From positions 612,976 to 676,975 of the forward strand of contig NZ_JABEPQ010000001.1 of the NCBI RefSeq assembly GCF_013041615.1: a stretch of DNA of 64,000 nt. The letters are read 5' to 3'. A program made the translations under genes and the position numbers. Within the stretch, counting starts at the first letter, position 1; each line of letters begins with the position of its first letter. Source of the DNA: Knoellia koreensis (lineage in GTDB: Bacteria; Actinomycetota; Actinomycetes; Actinomycetales; Dermatophilaceae). Below are positions 1 through 8,843 of this stretch, one piece after another. Below the pieces are notes generated by a model, which was given only the letters and a program-made list of their open reading frames with translations, searched no databases and was not told the origin of the DNA.

Positions 1-129
1 CGGCATACCAAGGCTGGCGAGCTGAGCGAGCACGTCAACGAGCTGGTCCTCGTGTCGACGGCCGATGGTGGGGCCGCGGTCGTGGGTTCGGTGCCGACCT
101 ACCGCGGCGAGGGAAAGGCGTTCCTGTGA
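1..129 (+). CDS. C-terminus of D-threonine aldolase / D-serine deaminase-like PLP enzyme (partial)
   Basis: Only the last 42 codons are present. They read RHTKAGELSEHVNEL and end in VPTYRGEGKAFL. This matches, from memory, the C-terminal end of the alanine-racemase-N / DSD1-like 'amino acid deaminase/aldolase' family. In that family the TYRGEGKAF tail closes the beta-domain that carries metal ligands. The stop overlaps the start of the lactone oxidase by GTGA, so the two are probably one operon; this pairing is common in actinobacteria. The 5' part lies outside the window, so PLP lysine and substrate cannot be judged. Confidence 0.6.
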   Translation, partial: RHTKAGELSEHVNELVLVSTADGGAAVVGSVPTYRGEGKAFL

Positions 130-1427
130 CGACGACGTGGCAGAACTGGGGACGCAGCGTGCGCGCCGAACCCGTGGAGGTCGCTCAGCCCGGCAGCGTG
201 GGCGAGGTGGTCGAGGTCGTCCGCGGTGCGCGAGAGCGTGGGTTGACAGTCCGACCGGTTGGCGCCGGCCACTCGTTCACCGCCATCGCCGCGACGGACG
301 GTGTGCTGCTTGATCTTTCGCGACTTTCGGGCGTGCTGGAGGCCGACATCGGCTCCGGTCGGGTACGCCTTGGCGCCGGGACCCACCTACACCAGCTGCC
401 GGACCTGCTGGGCCCGCTCGGGCTGGCGCTGGAGAACATGGGCGACATCGACCAGCAGACCATCGCCGGGGCGATCTCGACGGGGACACACGGGACCGGT
501 GCGACGTTCCGCGGGCTCGCGGCACAGGTCGTCGGGGTCACGCTCATCACGGCATCCGGCGACATTCTCGAGGTGGGGGAGGAGTCCAACGCCGACCTGC
601 TTCCCGCGGTCGCGCTGGGACTCGGCGCCCTCGGCATCCTCGTCGACGTGACCGTGCAGTGTGTGCCGGCGTTCCTCCTGCGCGCGCACGAGAGCTCGGC
701 CGGCCTCGAGGACGTGCTCTCGAACTTTGACGAGTTCGCCGTCGCCGACCACTTCGAGTGCTACTGGTTCCCGGGAACCTCGCGAGTGCAGACCAAGACC
801 AACACCCGCGTGCCCATCGACGTCCCGCACCGGCCCCCGGGGCGCGTCGCCAGAACGCTCGACCAGCGGGTCGTGCAGAACGGGCTCCTGCGGGCGGTAT
901 GCGAGATCGGTGTCGCCGCACCACGATTCACGCCGCCGCTCAACCGGCTGGCCACCCGCGTGCTTGGGGAGAAGGTCTACACCGACCGCTCGCACGCCGT
1001 GTTCACCAGCCCGCGCCACGTCCGCTTCCGGGAGAGCGAGTATGCCGTGCCGCGTGCGGCCCTGCCCGAGGCCGTCCGCGCCTTGCGAACGCTCGTCGAG
1101 CGCAACGCCTGGCGGATCAGCTTCCCGGTCGAGATCCGCGCGGCTGCGGCGGACGATCTCTGGCTGTCCACCGCGCACGGACGGGACTCCGGTTACATCG
1201 CCGTACACCGCTACTGGAAGGAGGACTACGTCCCGTACTTCAGGGCGTTCGACACCCTCATGCGCGACTTCGAGGGGCGACCGCACTGGGGAAAGCTGCA
1301 CTTCCAGGACTCCGAGTCGCTGGCGGGGGTCTACCCGAAGCTCGGTGACTTCGCGGCGGTCCGCGACCGGCTCGACCCGAACCGCCTTTTCGGAAACGCG
1401 TACCTGCGAAAGGTGCTGGGGGAGTAG
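126..1427 (+). CDS. D-arabinono-1,4-lactone oxidase / L-gulonolactone oxidase family
   Basis: FAD-dependent aldonolactone oxidase of 433 residues, which oxidises a sugar lactone in an ascorbate-type reaction; the natural bacterial substrate is usually unknown. The N-terminal FAD_binding_4 domain has VGAGHSF at residues 45-51; the histidine is where related enzymes attach FAD covalently. The C-terminal ALO domain ends with HWGK at about 387-390 and the typical DPNRLFGNAYL tail. No signal peptide is visible, so it is probably cytosolic. The GTG start overlaps the upstream stop by 4 bp, implying translational coupling to the PLP enzyme. Confidence 0.88.
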   Translation: MTTTWQNWGRSVRAEPVEVAQPGSVGEVVEVVRGARERGLTVRPVGAGHSFTAIAATDGVLLDLSRLSGVLEADIGSGRVRLGAGTHLHQLPDLLGPLGLALENMGDIDQQTIAGAISTGTHGTGATFRGLAAQVVGVTLITASGDILEVGEESNADLLPAVALGLGALGILVDVTVQCVPAFLLRAHESSAGLEDVLSNFDEFAVADHFECYWFPGTSRVQTKTNTRVPIDVPHRPPGRVARTLDQRVVQNGLLRAVCEIGVAAPRFTPPLNRLATRVLGEKVYTDRSHAVFTSPRHVRFRESEYAVPRAALPEAVRALRTLVERNAWRISFPVEIRAAAADDLWLSTAHGRDSGYIAVHRYWKEDYVPYFRAFDTLMRDFEGRPHWGKLHFQDSESLAGVYPKLGDFAAVRDRLDPNRLFGNAYLRKVLGE

Positions 1428-1502
1428 CGCGTTCAGGCCCGGCCCGACCGGCAGGCGGAGGCACGGCCCCTCTCTGGCGTGCCCGCGGCATACGACCCTG
1501 CC

Positions 1503-2612
1503 ATGATCACGGGCATGAACTCTGTGGTTGCGGAGCGCACCTTCGTCCGGTCCGACCTGGTGATCCTGGGCGGGGGAGCGGTAGCCGTCATCCTCGCGGC
1601 GGTCACGCACTTCGTCGGTGCCGGTGCGGTGATCCCCTTCGTCTGCTCGGCCGCCGCGGTCACCCTGCTGGCTTCGCTGGTCGGCCGGTCCGTGGAACAG
1701 CTGGGGGACCGGTTCGGGCCCGGTGCGACCGGCGTCCTGCAGTCGGCGCTCGGCAACCTGCCAGAGCTGTTCATCGCCCTGTTTGCACTCAAGGCCGGCC
1801 TTGTCGCGGTCGTGCAGGCGGCCCTCATCGGGTCGATCCTGGCGAACCTGCTGCTGGTGCTCGGGCTCGCGTTCCTCGTCGGCGGGCTCAAGCACGGAAC
1901 CCAGCAGCTCGACTCCGAGCGCGCACGCAGCATCATCGTGCTGATGGTGCTTTCCGTTGCTGCCATGGTGGTTCCGTCGTTGGCGTTCTACGTACATACC
2001 CCCGCGGAGAAACACGAGTCGACGCTGTCGATCATCGTCTCTGTGGTGCTGCTGGTGCTGTTCGCCCTGACGCTTCCGGCGTCGCTGCGCAAGCAACAGC
2101 GCGCGGGGGAGTCGGGCGCGGAGCAGGAGGCGACGGAGTCAGAGGCGCCGCGGTGGCCGCTGTGGCTGGCTGTCGGACTGCTCGCCCTCGCGGCCATCGC
2201 AGCCGCCTTTGTCTCCGACTGGTTCGTCGTCGCCCTCGAGCCGGCCATGGAGGCGCTGAACATCTCCGAGGCGTTCGCCGGTCTCGTCGTCGTGGCGATC
2301 GCGGGCAACGCGATCGAGAACGTCGTCGGCGTGCAGCTGGCCGCGGCCGGGCGTTCGGAGTACGCCTTCTCCGTCGTCATCAACAGCCCCATGCAGATCG
2401 CGCTCGTGCTGGCGCCGTTGCTGGTGATCCTGTCGCAGGTCTTCGGGTTCGCGACGCTGACACTGGTGTTCCCGCCCATGCTGGTCGTCGCGGTAGTGAT
2501 TGCCGTGATCCTCACCGCCTTCATCACCTTCGACGGCGAGTCGACCTGGATCGAGGGCGCGGCACTGATCGCCGTCTACATCGTCATCGCCGCGTCGTTC
2601 TGGTGGGGCTGA
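1503..2612 (+). CDS. CaCA/CAX-family cation:proton antiporter (Ca2+/H+)
   Basis: Integral membrane antiporter of about 369 residues. It has the two inverted repeats of the Ca2+:cation antiporter family: the first carries GNLPELFIALFALKAG followed by GSILANLLLVLG, the second AGNAIENVV followed by NSPMQIALVL. The paired acidic residues in these helices (the E of NLPEL and the E of AIENV) are the transport-site residues of CAX proteins. A hydrophilic acidic loop (about 205-225) separates the halves. Start choice is uncertain: ATG 1503, ATG 1515 or upstream GTG 1479, none with a good Shine-Dalgarno. A GTATGCCG-family site lies at 1486 just before the start. Confidence 0.85.
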   Translation: MITGMNSVVAERTFVRSDLVILGGGAVAVILAAVTHFVGAGAVIPFVCSAAAVTLLASLVGRSVEQLGDRFGPGATGVLQSALGNLPELFIALFALKAGLVAVVQAALIGSILANLLLVLGLAFLVGGLKHGTQQLDSERARSIIVLMVLSVAAMVVPSLAFYVHTPAEKHESTLSIIVSVVLLVLFALTLPASLRKQQRAGESGAEQEATESEAPRWPLWLAVGLLALAAIAAAFVSDWFVVALEPAMEALNISEAFAGLVVVAIAGNAIENVVGVQLAAAGRSEYAFSVVINSPMQIALVLAPLLVILSQVFGFATLTLVFPPMLVVAVVIAVILTAFITFDGESTWIEGAALIAVYIVIAASFWWG

Positions 2613-2619
2613 ACCCGTC

Positions 2620-3213
2620 GTGACGGGTCTCTTCGGGCAGGACGCGTATGCCGTGCGCTTCGACTGGGGACCCGTCGGCGCCACGGCGGTGGGCGCAGAG
2701 GTGAGCGTGGTGGTCGACGTCCTCAGCTTCACGACATCGGTCACGGTCGCGGTCGAGCGCGGAATGCGGGTGTTCCCGTTCGCCTGGAAGGACAGTCGGG
2801 CGCAGGAGTTCGCCCAGTCTCGGGACGCGGTGCTCGCCGTCGGCAGGCTCGAGGCGACCAGGCCCGGCGCCGTTCCCGCTCCGTCGTTGTCGCCAGCCCA
2901 GCTGACGTCGTGCCCGTTGGTCCCGCGACTGGTCCTTCCTTCTCCGAACGGATCTTCGATCACGACCGTGCTGCAGGATTCCAGGTCGACCGACGACGTG
3001 TTCAGTCCGGAAGCCAGGTCCGCGGCAGACCTGTTCGTCGCCGTCGCCGACGCCGGACGGCTGGATGAGTCCATGCACAACTGTGTGGGCGGCCGCGAGC
3101 TCATCGCCAAGGGGTTCGTGGCCGACGTCGACGTGGCCGCTGAGCTGGATGCGTCAACAACCGTGCCCGTGCTGGTCGACGGTGCATTCGCTCCTATTGG
3201 TCAGGGCGAGTAA
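2620..3213 (+). CDS. ComB-like 2-phosphosulfolactate phosphatase, shortened
   Basis: Resembles ComB, which removes phosphate from 2-phosphosulfolactate (coenzyme M-type sulfonate chemistry) but is widespread in bacteria lacking that pathway. Family signatures visible are VVVDVLSFTTSV near residues 30-41, LVLPSPNGSSITT near 105-117 and, near the end, CVGGRELIAKGFVADVDVAA. Family members are about 235 residues; this one is 197. The segment normally between 'NGS' and 'SPEA', which holds a conserved Cys-Leu-Arg-Asn and the GER..G..RP.ED..GAGA region, appears missing as an in-frame deletion. It may be inactive or a decaying gene. GTG start 8 bp after the antiporter stop. Confidence 0.6.
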   Translation: MTGLFGQDAYAVRFDWGPVGATAVGAEVSVVVDVLSFTTSVTVAVERGMRVFPFAWKDSRAQEFAQSRDAVLAVGRLEATRPGAVPAPSLSPAQLTSCPLVPRLVLPSPNGSSITTVLQDSRSTDDVFSPEARSAADLFVAVADAGRLDESMHNCVGGRELIAKGFVADVDVAAELDASTTVPVLVDGAFAPIGQGE

Positions 3214-3386
3214 ACGCCGATAATCCACATTATGTCATTTCAGTGAAGGCGAGCGCGTGTGGGCTCATCGCCCTCCACTGCCCCGCTGGGACTGACCTGT
3301 CCCGAGCAGATGACACCGGGGCTGCCGTATGCGAAGTCACGAAACCCGTTCGCCGACGCCAGATACCGCCGTCTACCTTGGTGCCA

Positions 3387-3896
3387 GTGAGACCTGTGAC
3401 TGAAGCCGAGATCCGTGGCTCCTTCGTCAACGCCTCCAAGGGCGACGCCAAGCGCGCTGACCTGCCCGACCTCAGTGCCGTGGCGTGGGACAACCTCGAC
3501 TACCTCGGCTGGGTGGACGCCAAGCGCGAACAGCTCGCCTACACGACGTTCGTCGTCGACACGGGCGACGGCGATGAGGTTCGCACCATGCTGCTGCGCC
3601 GGGCCCCCGCCCCGCGCGAACGCCGCAAGCTGATGTGCTCGTGGTGCCAGGACATCACCGCCACGGACAACGTGACGCTGTTCGTCGCGCCCCGGGCCGG
3701 GGCCAGCGGTCGCATGGGCAACACGGTCGGCACGTCGATCTGCACCGACTTCTCCTGCTCGAAGAACTCGCGACGGGTCCCCACCTCGATGGAGCTCCAG
3801 GACCAGGCTGACCGGGCCTGGTGGCGGCAGCAGCGGGTCGATGGGCTGCGCGAGCGGTCCCGCAAGTTCCTCGACGTGGTCATGGAGACCGCCTGA
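3387..3896 (+). CDS. FBP-domain (FusB/FusC-type treble-clef zinc finger) protein
   Basis: About 169 residues. It begins with the family opening TEAEIRGSFVNASKGDAKR and has a zinc-binding cluster made of LMCSWCQD and GTSICTDFSC, the C-x2-C / C-x4-C arrangement of the treble-clef finger in FusB-type elongation factor G-binding proteins. FusB proteins rescue ribosomes stalled with EF-G and fusidic acid; whether this housekeeping-type homologue binds EF-G is not shown. GTG codons at 3381, 3387 and 3396 are all possible starts; 3387 was chosen by similarity at the N-terminus. The upstream 170 bp contain no other gene. Confidence 0.75.
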   Translation: MRPVTEAEIRGSFVNASKGDAKRADLPDLSAVAWDNLDYLGWVDAKREQLAYTTFVVDTGDGDEVRTMLLRRAPAPRERRKLMCSWCQDITATDNVTLFVAPRAGASGRMGNTVGTSICTDFSCSKNSRRVPTSMELQDQADRAWWRQQRVDGLRERSRKFLDVVMETA

Positions 3897-3998
3897 GCCA
3901 CTGACGTCATGTCCCCTGACGTCATTCAGGGACGCCGCCGACTCTTTCAGGGTTGACCCCGATCCCGTGGTGCACTGCGAGTTCTTAGCGTTTGCCCC

Positions 3999-4445
3999 AT
4001 GTACCGCCTCTCCTCGTGGTTGTTACGCGCGACCGTGACGTTGCACGCGATCATGGCGATCGCCCAGCCGTTCTCCATGGGCGAGTACCTCGACGGTGTC
4101 ATCGGCGCCCTGACCTGGCACGCGGCCATCGGCGGCAGCCTCTTCCTCGTCACCGGTCTGGCTGGCACCGCATCCCTCGTGCTGGTGCTCCAGCGCGCTC
4201 CCCTGCGCCTCCTCGTGCCCCCGACGGTGCTGTTCGTCGCGGAGATCGCGCAGATTGCACTCGGTGGTGCACGGGTCCTCGCGATCCACATCCCGCTCGG
4301 CGTGGCCATCATCGGTGCCTCGGTGTGGTGGGCCTGGTGGGTCTGGCGGCCGGCCACCGCGCGACGTCGGGTGCCGGCGCGCCTGCAGGCAGTGCCACCG
4401 CTGGCTCCCGCAGACACGAGCGGCCAACACGTGGTTGCCCGATGA
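3999..4445 (+). CDS. Small integral membrane protein upstream of multicopper oxidase
   Basis: A 148-residue protein with four hydrophobic segments (about 8-25, 38-62, 70-90 and 93-113) and a basic, proline-rich cytoplasmic tail. Several histidines sit in or near the helices (for example at about 16 and 42), which could bind haem or copper, but no family is recognised. Its stop overlaps the multicopper oxidase start by ATGA, so the two are almost certainly co-translated. That suggests an electron-transfer or export partner for the oxidase (inference). Confidence 0.6.
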   Translation: MYRLSSWLLRATVTLHAIMAIAQPFSMGEYLDGVIGALTWHAAIGGSLFLVTGLAGTASLVLVLQRAPLRLLVPPTVLFVAEIAQIALGGARVLAIHIPLGVAIIGASVWWAWWVWRPATARRRVPARLQAVPPLAPADTSGQHVVAR

Positions 4446-5995
4446 GGCAGCTGACCAGACGTGACCTCGGCAAGCTCGTCGGCGTGGGTGCGGTGGCTGC
4501 TGCAGGCATGTCGACCCTGTCGGGGTGCGGCAACGATGTCCGGGGCACCAGCGCCACCCTGCTGCGCAGCCGGCGCCCACTCCCGACGGCCTTCGAGGTG
4601 CCGCTCCCCCGGCCGGCGGTCCGTTGTCCCGACTCGTCCGGTCGGCTTGCGATCGTCCAGCGGGTCGCCGACGTCGAGATCCTGCCCGGGGTGAAGACGC
4701 AGGTGTGGGGCTACGACGGGACGTTTCCCGGGCCGACCATCGAGACCCGCGCCGGCTCCCCCGTCACGATCACCCACACGAACGAGCTCCCCGTCCCGAC
4801 CGCGACCCACCTGCACGGCGGCCACACCCCGTCCGACAGCGATGGCTGGCCGACCGACCTCGTCGAGCCTCGTGGCGCAACCGCAAGGGCGACCGGCGGC
4901 CCGTCCCACAGTGGCGGCCACGCGAGCATGGCCGACCCAGATGCCAATGTTTCCAACGGTTCTCGCGACTACCGCTACCCCATGGACCAACAGGCGGCGA
5001 CGCTCTGGTACCACGACCACCGCATGGACTTCACGGGCCCAGCCGTGTGGCGTGGCCTGGCGGGCATGCACCTCGTCCGCGACGACCACGAGGACTCCCT
5101 CGGGCTCCCCCACGGCGAACGCGAGCTGCCCCTGCTCATCGCCGACCGCTCGTTCGACTCCGACGGAGCGCTCCGCTACCCGTCCCGGGACCGCACCCTT
5201 CGCGTGCCAGGCGTCACGGACCAGTGGATGTCCGGCGTCCTCGGCGACGTGATGCTCGTGAACGGCGCTCCGTGGCCCGTCGCCGAGGTCGACGCAGCCC
5301 GCTACCGGCTGCGAATCGTCAACGCCTGCAACGCTCGTCGCGTCACCTTGGTCTTCGAAACGGGAGGACGCGGTATGCCGCTCACGCAGGTCGGCTCCGA
5401 CGGCGGGCTCCTCGCGCGCCCACGATTGCTGCGTGAGCTCATCCTCGCACCGGGCGAGCGAGTCGACGTCGTGGTGGACTTCGGCACGGTCCCCGTGGGG
5501 AGTCGAGTGACCGTGCGGAACACGGTGGGTGGCGGGTCAACCTCGCAGGTGATGCAGTTCGTCGTCGCCCGCAGGGCCTCCGACGACAGCCGCGTTCCCG
5601 ACCGGCTGGCCGAGCGCGCCCCCGGCCTCACGGTCCCGGCCTCGGCACCGCGACGACACTTCACCTTCGCCATGGGCAGCGACGGCGGCACCGCCCTGTG
5701 GACCATCAACGGCAAGCCCTTCGACCCGAGCCGCGCCCTCGCATCGACGCCCCGTGACCAGACCGAGGTCTGGCGGGTCACGTCCAACGTCCACCACCCG
5801 GTCCACCTGCACCTCGACCCGTTCATCGTCATCGGCCGCGAGGAGCTCGGGTGGAAGGACACGGTCGACATGAGACCCGGTGAGACCCTCGACCTCGCTG
5901 TCCGCTTCCACGACTACGCAGGCCGCTACGTCATGCACTGCCACAACCTCGAGCACGAGGACATGGCGATGATGGCGCGCTTCGACGTCACGTGA
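4442..5995 (+). CDS. Tat-exported multicopper oxidase, putative lipoprotein
   Basis: 517 residues. The N-terminus reads MRQLTRRDLGKLVG followed by a hydrophobic stretch and LSGC, a twin-arginine signal with a possible lipobox, so export as a folded copper protein anchored to the membrane is likely. All four copper-ligand clusters are visible: HLHGGH near 123, WYHDHR near 190, HPVHLHLD near 452 and HCHNLEHEDM near 498. This is a three-domain CueO/bilirubin-oxidase-type enzyme coupling substrate oxidation to reduction of O2 to water. No methionine-rich insert is evident, so copper(I) oxidation is not specifically indicated. A small Ser/Gly/His-rich loop at about 150-165 could bind metal. Confidence 0.9.
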   Translation: MRQLTRRDLGKLVGVGAVAAAGMSTLSGCGNDVRGTSATLLRSRRPLPTAFEVPLPRPAVRCPDSSGRLAIVQRVADVEILPGVKTQVWGYDGTFPGPTIETRAGSPVTITHTNELPVPTATHLHGGHTPSDSDGWPTDLVEPRGATARATGGPSHSGGHASMADPDANVSNGSRDYRYPMDQQAATLWYHDHRMDFTGPAVWRGLAGMHLVRDDHEDSLGLPHGERELPLLIADRSFDSDGALRYPSRDRTLRVPGVTDQWMSGVLGDVMLVNGAPWPVAEVDAARYRLRIVNACNARRVTLVFETGGRGMPLTQVGSDGGLLARPRLLRELILAPGERVDVVVDFGTVPVGSRVTVRNTVGGGSTSQVMQFVVARRASDDSRVPDRLAERAPGLTVPASAPRRHFTFAMGSDGGTALWTINGKPFDPSRALASTPRDQTEVWRVTSNVHHPVHLHLDPFIVIGREELGWKDTVDMRPGETLDLAVRFHDYAGRYVMHCHNLEHEDMAMMARFDVT

Positions 5996-6023
5996 ACCGC
6001 GTCCGCGTGCCAGACTCGGCGCG

Positions 6024-6923
6024 ATGGCGGCATACCGGTTCTCCAACCTGACCAGCGCTGTCGCCGACCACCGTTCGCCCCTGAGGCGCTACCTCGACGA
6101 CCACTTCCCGCACGTCCGTCCGGTCCAACACGCCTACCGCGAGCCACCACGACGGCTCCTCGTCCCCGGCGGTCCCTCCGACCCGGCAGCCATCGGCGCG
6201 GCATACGACCTCGGCGTCAGGTTCGTCCTCGACCCGACCCACTCCCCCAGCATCGCCCTCTACGGCTTCGTCACCGAACCCCGGCTGCTCGCCGTCGTCG
6301 ACGCCGTGGTGTCACGCGCGCAGTCTGCGGCGGCGCACCAGGACGACGGCCAGGCCCGCGACGACCTCGCCCGGGCGTGCTGGGCGCTGGCGTGGTGCAC
6401 CGACGTCTACCGCAGCGGCGGCATCCGACCGGAGTCACCGCTGGCACCGCTGCTCGCCACCGGCACGTTCACCCCTGATGCCCTCCTTCGCCTCGCCCAG
6501 CCGGACGCCCTGCGCCAGCTCGACGAGCTCGCCCGCCTGAGCCGCCAGCACCTGCTCCCACAGTTGGGTCGCCCGGTGGCGCTGGGCCCCACCTTCGAGG
6601 CATCCGCCCTGTGCGCCGCCGACGCCGACCTCATCGCCGGGCGCCTCCTGGTCGACCTCAAGACCCGGCTCGGGCCCAAGGACAAGGAGACCGGCCGGCG
6701 CAGCGACCGCCTGCGGACCGTCGACCTCTACCAGCTCGTCGCCTACGTGCTGTTCGACCGGCACGACAGGTTCGCGGTCGACTCCGTCGGCATCTACTCC
6801 GCACGCTACGCCACACTCATCACGTGGCCCCTCCAGCAGCTGCTCGACGACCTCGCCGACCAACCCGTCGACCTCCCGCGCGCCCGTGCGCAGGTGTGGC
6901 GCCTCCTGGGCGGAGCGGGCTGA
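6024..6923 (+). CDS. Hypothetical protein with possible PD-(D/E)XK nuclease core
   Basis: 299 residues, soluble. I do not recognise a named family, but similar proteins opening with 'YRFSNLTSAVADHRSPLRRYL' in two stretches seem widespread in actinobacteria. The segment ADADLIAGRLLVDLKTR at about 197-213 has the D-x(n)-DxK spacing of PD-(D/E)XK phosphodiesterases. It is followed by VDLYQLVAYVLFDRHD and a GIYSARYATLITW strand, as in the alpha/beta layout of that fold. A nuclease role is inference. It stands alone, convergent with the DUF1345 gene. A CGGCATAC site overlaps its second to fifth codons. Confidence 0.55.
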   Translation: MAAYRFSNLTSAVADHRSPLRRYLDDHFPHVRPVQHAYREPPRRLLVPGGPSDPAAIGAAYDLGVRFVLDPTHSPSIALYGFVTEPRLLAVVDAVVSRAQSAAAHQDDGQARDDLARACWALAWCTDVYRSGGIRPESPLAPLLATGTFTPDALLRLAQPDALRQLDELARLSRQHLLPQLGRPVALGPTFEASALCAADADLIAGRLLVDLKTRLGPKDKETGRRSDRLRTVDLYQLVAYVLFDRHDRFAVDSVGIYSARYATLITWPLQQLLDDLADQPVDLPRARAQVWRLLGGAG

Positions 6924-6932
6924 GCCACGTCC

Positions 6933-7661
6933 TCAGATCGAGGCGAGCGCGCCCACGACGATCGCCAGGATCACGGTGTTGAACACGAAGGCGAGAGCCC
7001 CCTGACCGCTCACGGCCTTGCGCATCCGGGTGGTTGTCACGTCGATGTCGGTCGTCCCGAAGGTCGTCATCGCCATCAGGGCAAAGTAGAAGTAGTCCCA
7101 CCACACCGGCTGGCCGCCTCCCGGCAGGCTCAGGCCCTTCCCGTCGTCGTCGGACTGCACCCGCGCGTAGTAGACGGCATACCCGACCACCACCGTCGCC
7201 CAGCTCACGGCGACGGTCGCGATCGCGAGGCTCGCCAGGAGTCCGCGACTGGCCCCGTGTGCGACCGCGTCGAGGCGCGGCAGGATCGCCGCCCCGGCAA
7301 AGGCCACGATGGACAGGGCAAGGGCCGAGTCGGGTCCGTCACCACCGCCCAGGAACCACCGCAGGAGCGGCCCGGGCGGACGCGGCCGGTGGACGAGCCG
7401 GGCCAGCTCGTCGGCGCTCTCCTGGTGGAACGCCTTCCACGTGAGGACGTCGTAGACGAGCCCGTAGATGATCCAGATGACCATCACCGCACTGATCTGG
7501 GACACCGAGAAGTCACCGTCACGCGCTGCCACGACCAGGACGAACACGAGGACGGGGACGATGGCGACCACGATCGCAACGCCCGCGCGCTTGAAGTCGT
7601 CGTGGAACCATCGGCGCCTGGTCGGCGTCGCGGCAGTGCGTGGCGTCGTCACCGTGAGCAT
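6933..7661 (-). CDS. DUF1345 integral membrane protein
   Basis: 242 residues with about six hydrophobic helices. The C-terminal half carries the DUF1345 pattern: [19 protein letters not shown], then [20 protein letters not shown]. The family is uncharacterised; the FGTTD loop is reminiscent of an ion-channel pore helix but there is no real selectivity filter. It is divergent from rlmC with only about 32 bp between starts, so both promoters are compressed into that gap. Confidence 0.7.
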   Translation of the reverse strand: MLTVTTPRTAATPTRRRWFHDDFKRAGVAIVVAIVPVLVFVLVVAARDGDFSVSQISAVMVIWIIYGLVYDVLTWKAFHQESADELARLVHRPRPPGPLLRWFLGGGDGPDSALALSIVAFAGAAILPRLDAVAHGASRGLLASLAIATVAVSWATVVVGYAVYYARVQSDDDGKGLSLPGGGQPVWWDYFYFALMAMTTFGTTDIDVTTTRMRKAVSGQGALAFVFNTVILAIVVGALASI

Positions 7662-7693
7662 CCTAGGGGTCCGGAGTCACTTACCCTGTGCCG

Positions 7694-8842
7694 GTGCAGT
7701 GCGACTACTTCGACGCGGGCGTGTGCCGTTCGTGCACCCTCATGGGCGTCGGGTATGCCGCGCAGCTGGCAGAGAAGGACGCTCACGTCCGCGCGGTGCT
7801 GACCGAGGTCGTGACGCCTGGCGCGTGGACCGATCCCTTTTCGAGTCGTGAGAACGGTTTTCGCAACAAAGCCAAGCTTGTGGTCGGGGGCCGGCGGGGG
7901 TCGCCCGTTCTCGGGATCCTTGACGACGACTCGCGCGTGGTCGACCTGACCCGGTGCGGGCTCTACGAGCCGGGTCTGCACGAGGCGGTTCTTCGCCTGC
8001 CCCAGCTGGTGGGCGAGATCGGCCTGACGCCGTACGACGTTGCCACCCGCAACGGTGAGCTCAAACACCTGCTGGTGACCCACTCCCCCGACGGCGAGCT
8101 CATGCTGCGCTTCGTCCTGCGGTCCGAGGGACAGCTGCGACGGTTGCGCGAGCACCTGCCAACCATCCAGCGGGTGTTACCGACCGCCAAGGTCGTCACG
8201 GCCAACCTCCTGCCCGAGCACAAGGCCCTCCTCGAGGGTGACGAGGAGGTCGTGCTTTCTCCTGAGGCCACTCTTCCCATGCAGGTCAACGGGATCCGGC
8301 TCCACCTGCGGCCCCGCAGCTTCTTCCAGACCAACACCGAGGTGGCCGCCGGGCTCTACCGCCAGGCGCAGGACTGGCTGTCCGACACCGCCACCCAGAC
8401 GCTTTGGGACCTCTACTGCGGCGTCGGCGGCTTCGCCCTCCACGCGATGACCGCCGCCACCGCCCCGCAGCGGGTCGTCGGCATCGAGGTGTCAGCCGAC
8501 GCCGTGGCGTCCGCCGAGCTCTCCACTCAGGCACTCGCCAGTCGAAAGCCGTTGCCACAGTGGGTGTTCCACGCTGGCGACGCCACGGCATACGCCCACG
8601 ACAACCCCGCACCGGACACCGTCCTCGTCAACCCGCCACGACGCGGCATCGGCACGGACCTGTCCCACTGGCTGGAGAGCAGCCGAACCGTGCAACGCGT
8701 GCTCTACTCCTCGTGCAACGCCGAGTCGCTCGCGCGCGACCTCGGCCTCATGCCGTCGCTGAAACCCATCCGGGCACGCCTCTTCGACATGTTCCCGCAG
8801 ACCCGGCACCACGAGGTGCTCGTGCTGCTGGAGCGGGGCTGA
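7694..8842 (+). CDS. rlmC: 23S rRNA (uracil-5)-methyltransferase RlmC/RumB family
   Basis: 382 residues, close to E. coli RlmC (375). The start GTG 7694 is chosen because MQCDYFDAGVCRSC aligns with the family N-terminus, where Cys3, Cys12, Cys15 and a later Cys (DLTRCGLY) bind a 4Fe-4S cluster. Motifs: FFQTNTEVAAGLY, the SAM-binding WDLYCGVGGFALH, VNPPRRGIG, and SSCNAESLARD whose Cys (about 341) is the catalytic nucleophile. It methylates U747 of 23S rRNA in E. coli; the exact target here is inferred. Confidence 0.88.
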   Translation: MQCDYFDAGVCRSCTLMGVGYAAQLAEKDAHVRAVLTEVVTPGAWTDPFSSRENGFRNKAKLVVGGRRGSPVLGILDDDSRVVDLTRCGLYEPGLHEAVLRLPQLVGEIGLTPYDVATRNGELKHLLVTHSPDGELMLRFVLRSEGQLRRLREHLPTIQRVLPTAKVVTANLLPEHKALLEGDEEVVLSPEATLPMQVNGIRLHLRPRSFFQTNTEVAAGLYRQAQDWLSDTATQTLWDLYCGVGGFALHAMTAATAPQRVVGIEVSADAVASAELSTQALASRKPLPQWVFHAGDATAYAHDNPAPDTVLVNPPRRGIGTDLSHWLESSRTVQRVLYSSCNAESLARDLGLMPSLKPIRARLFDMFPQTRHHEVLVLLERG

Positions 8843-8843
8843 G

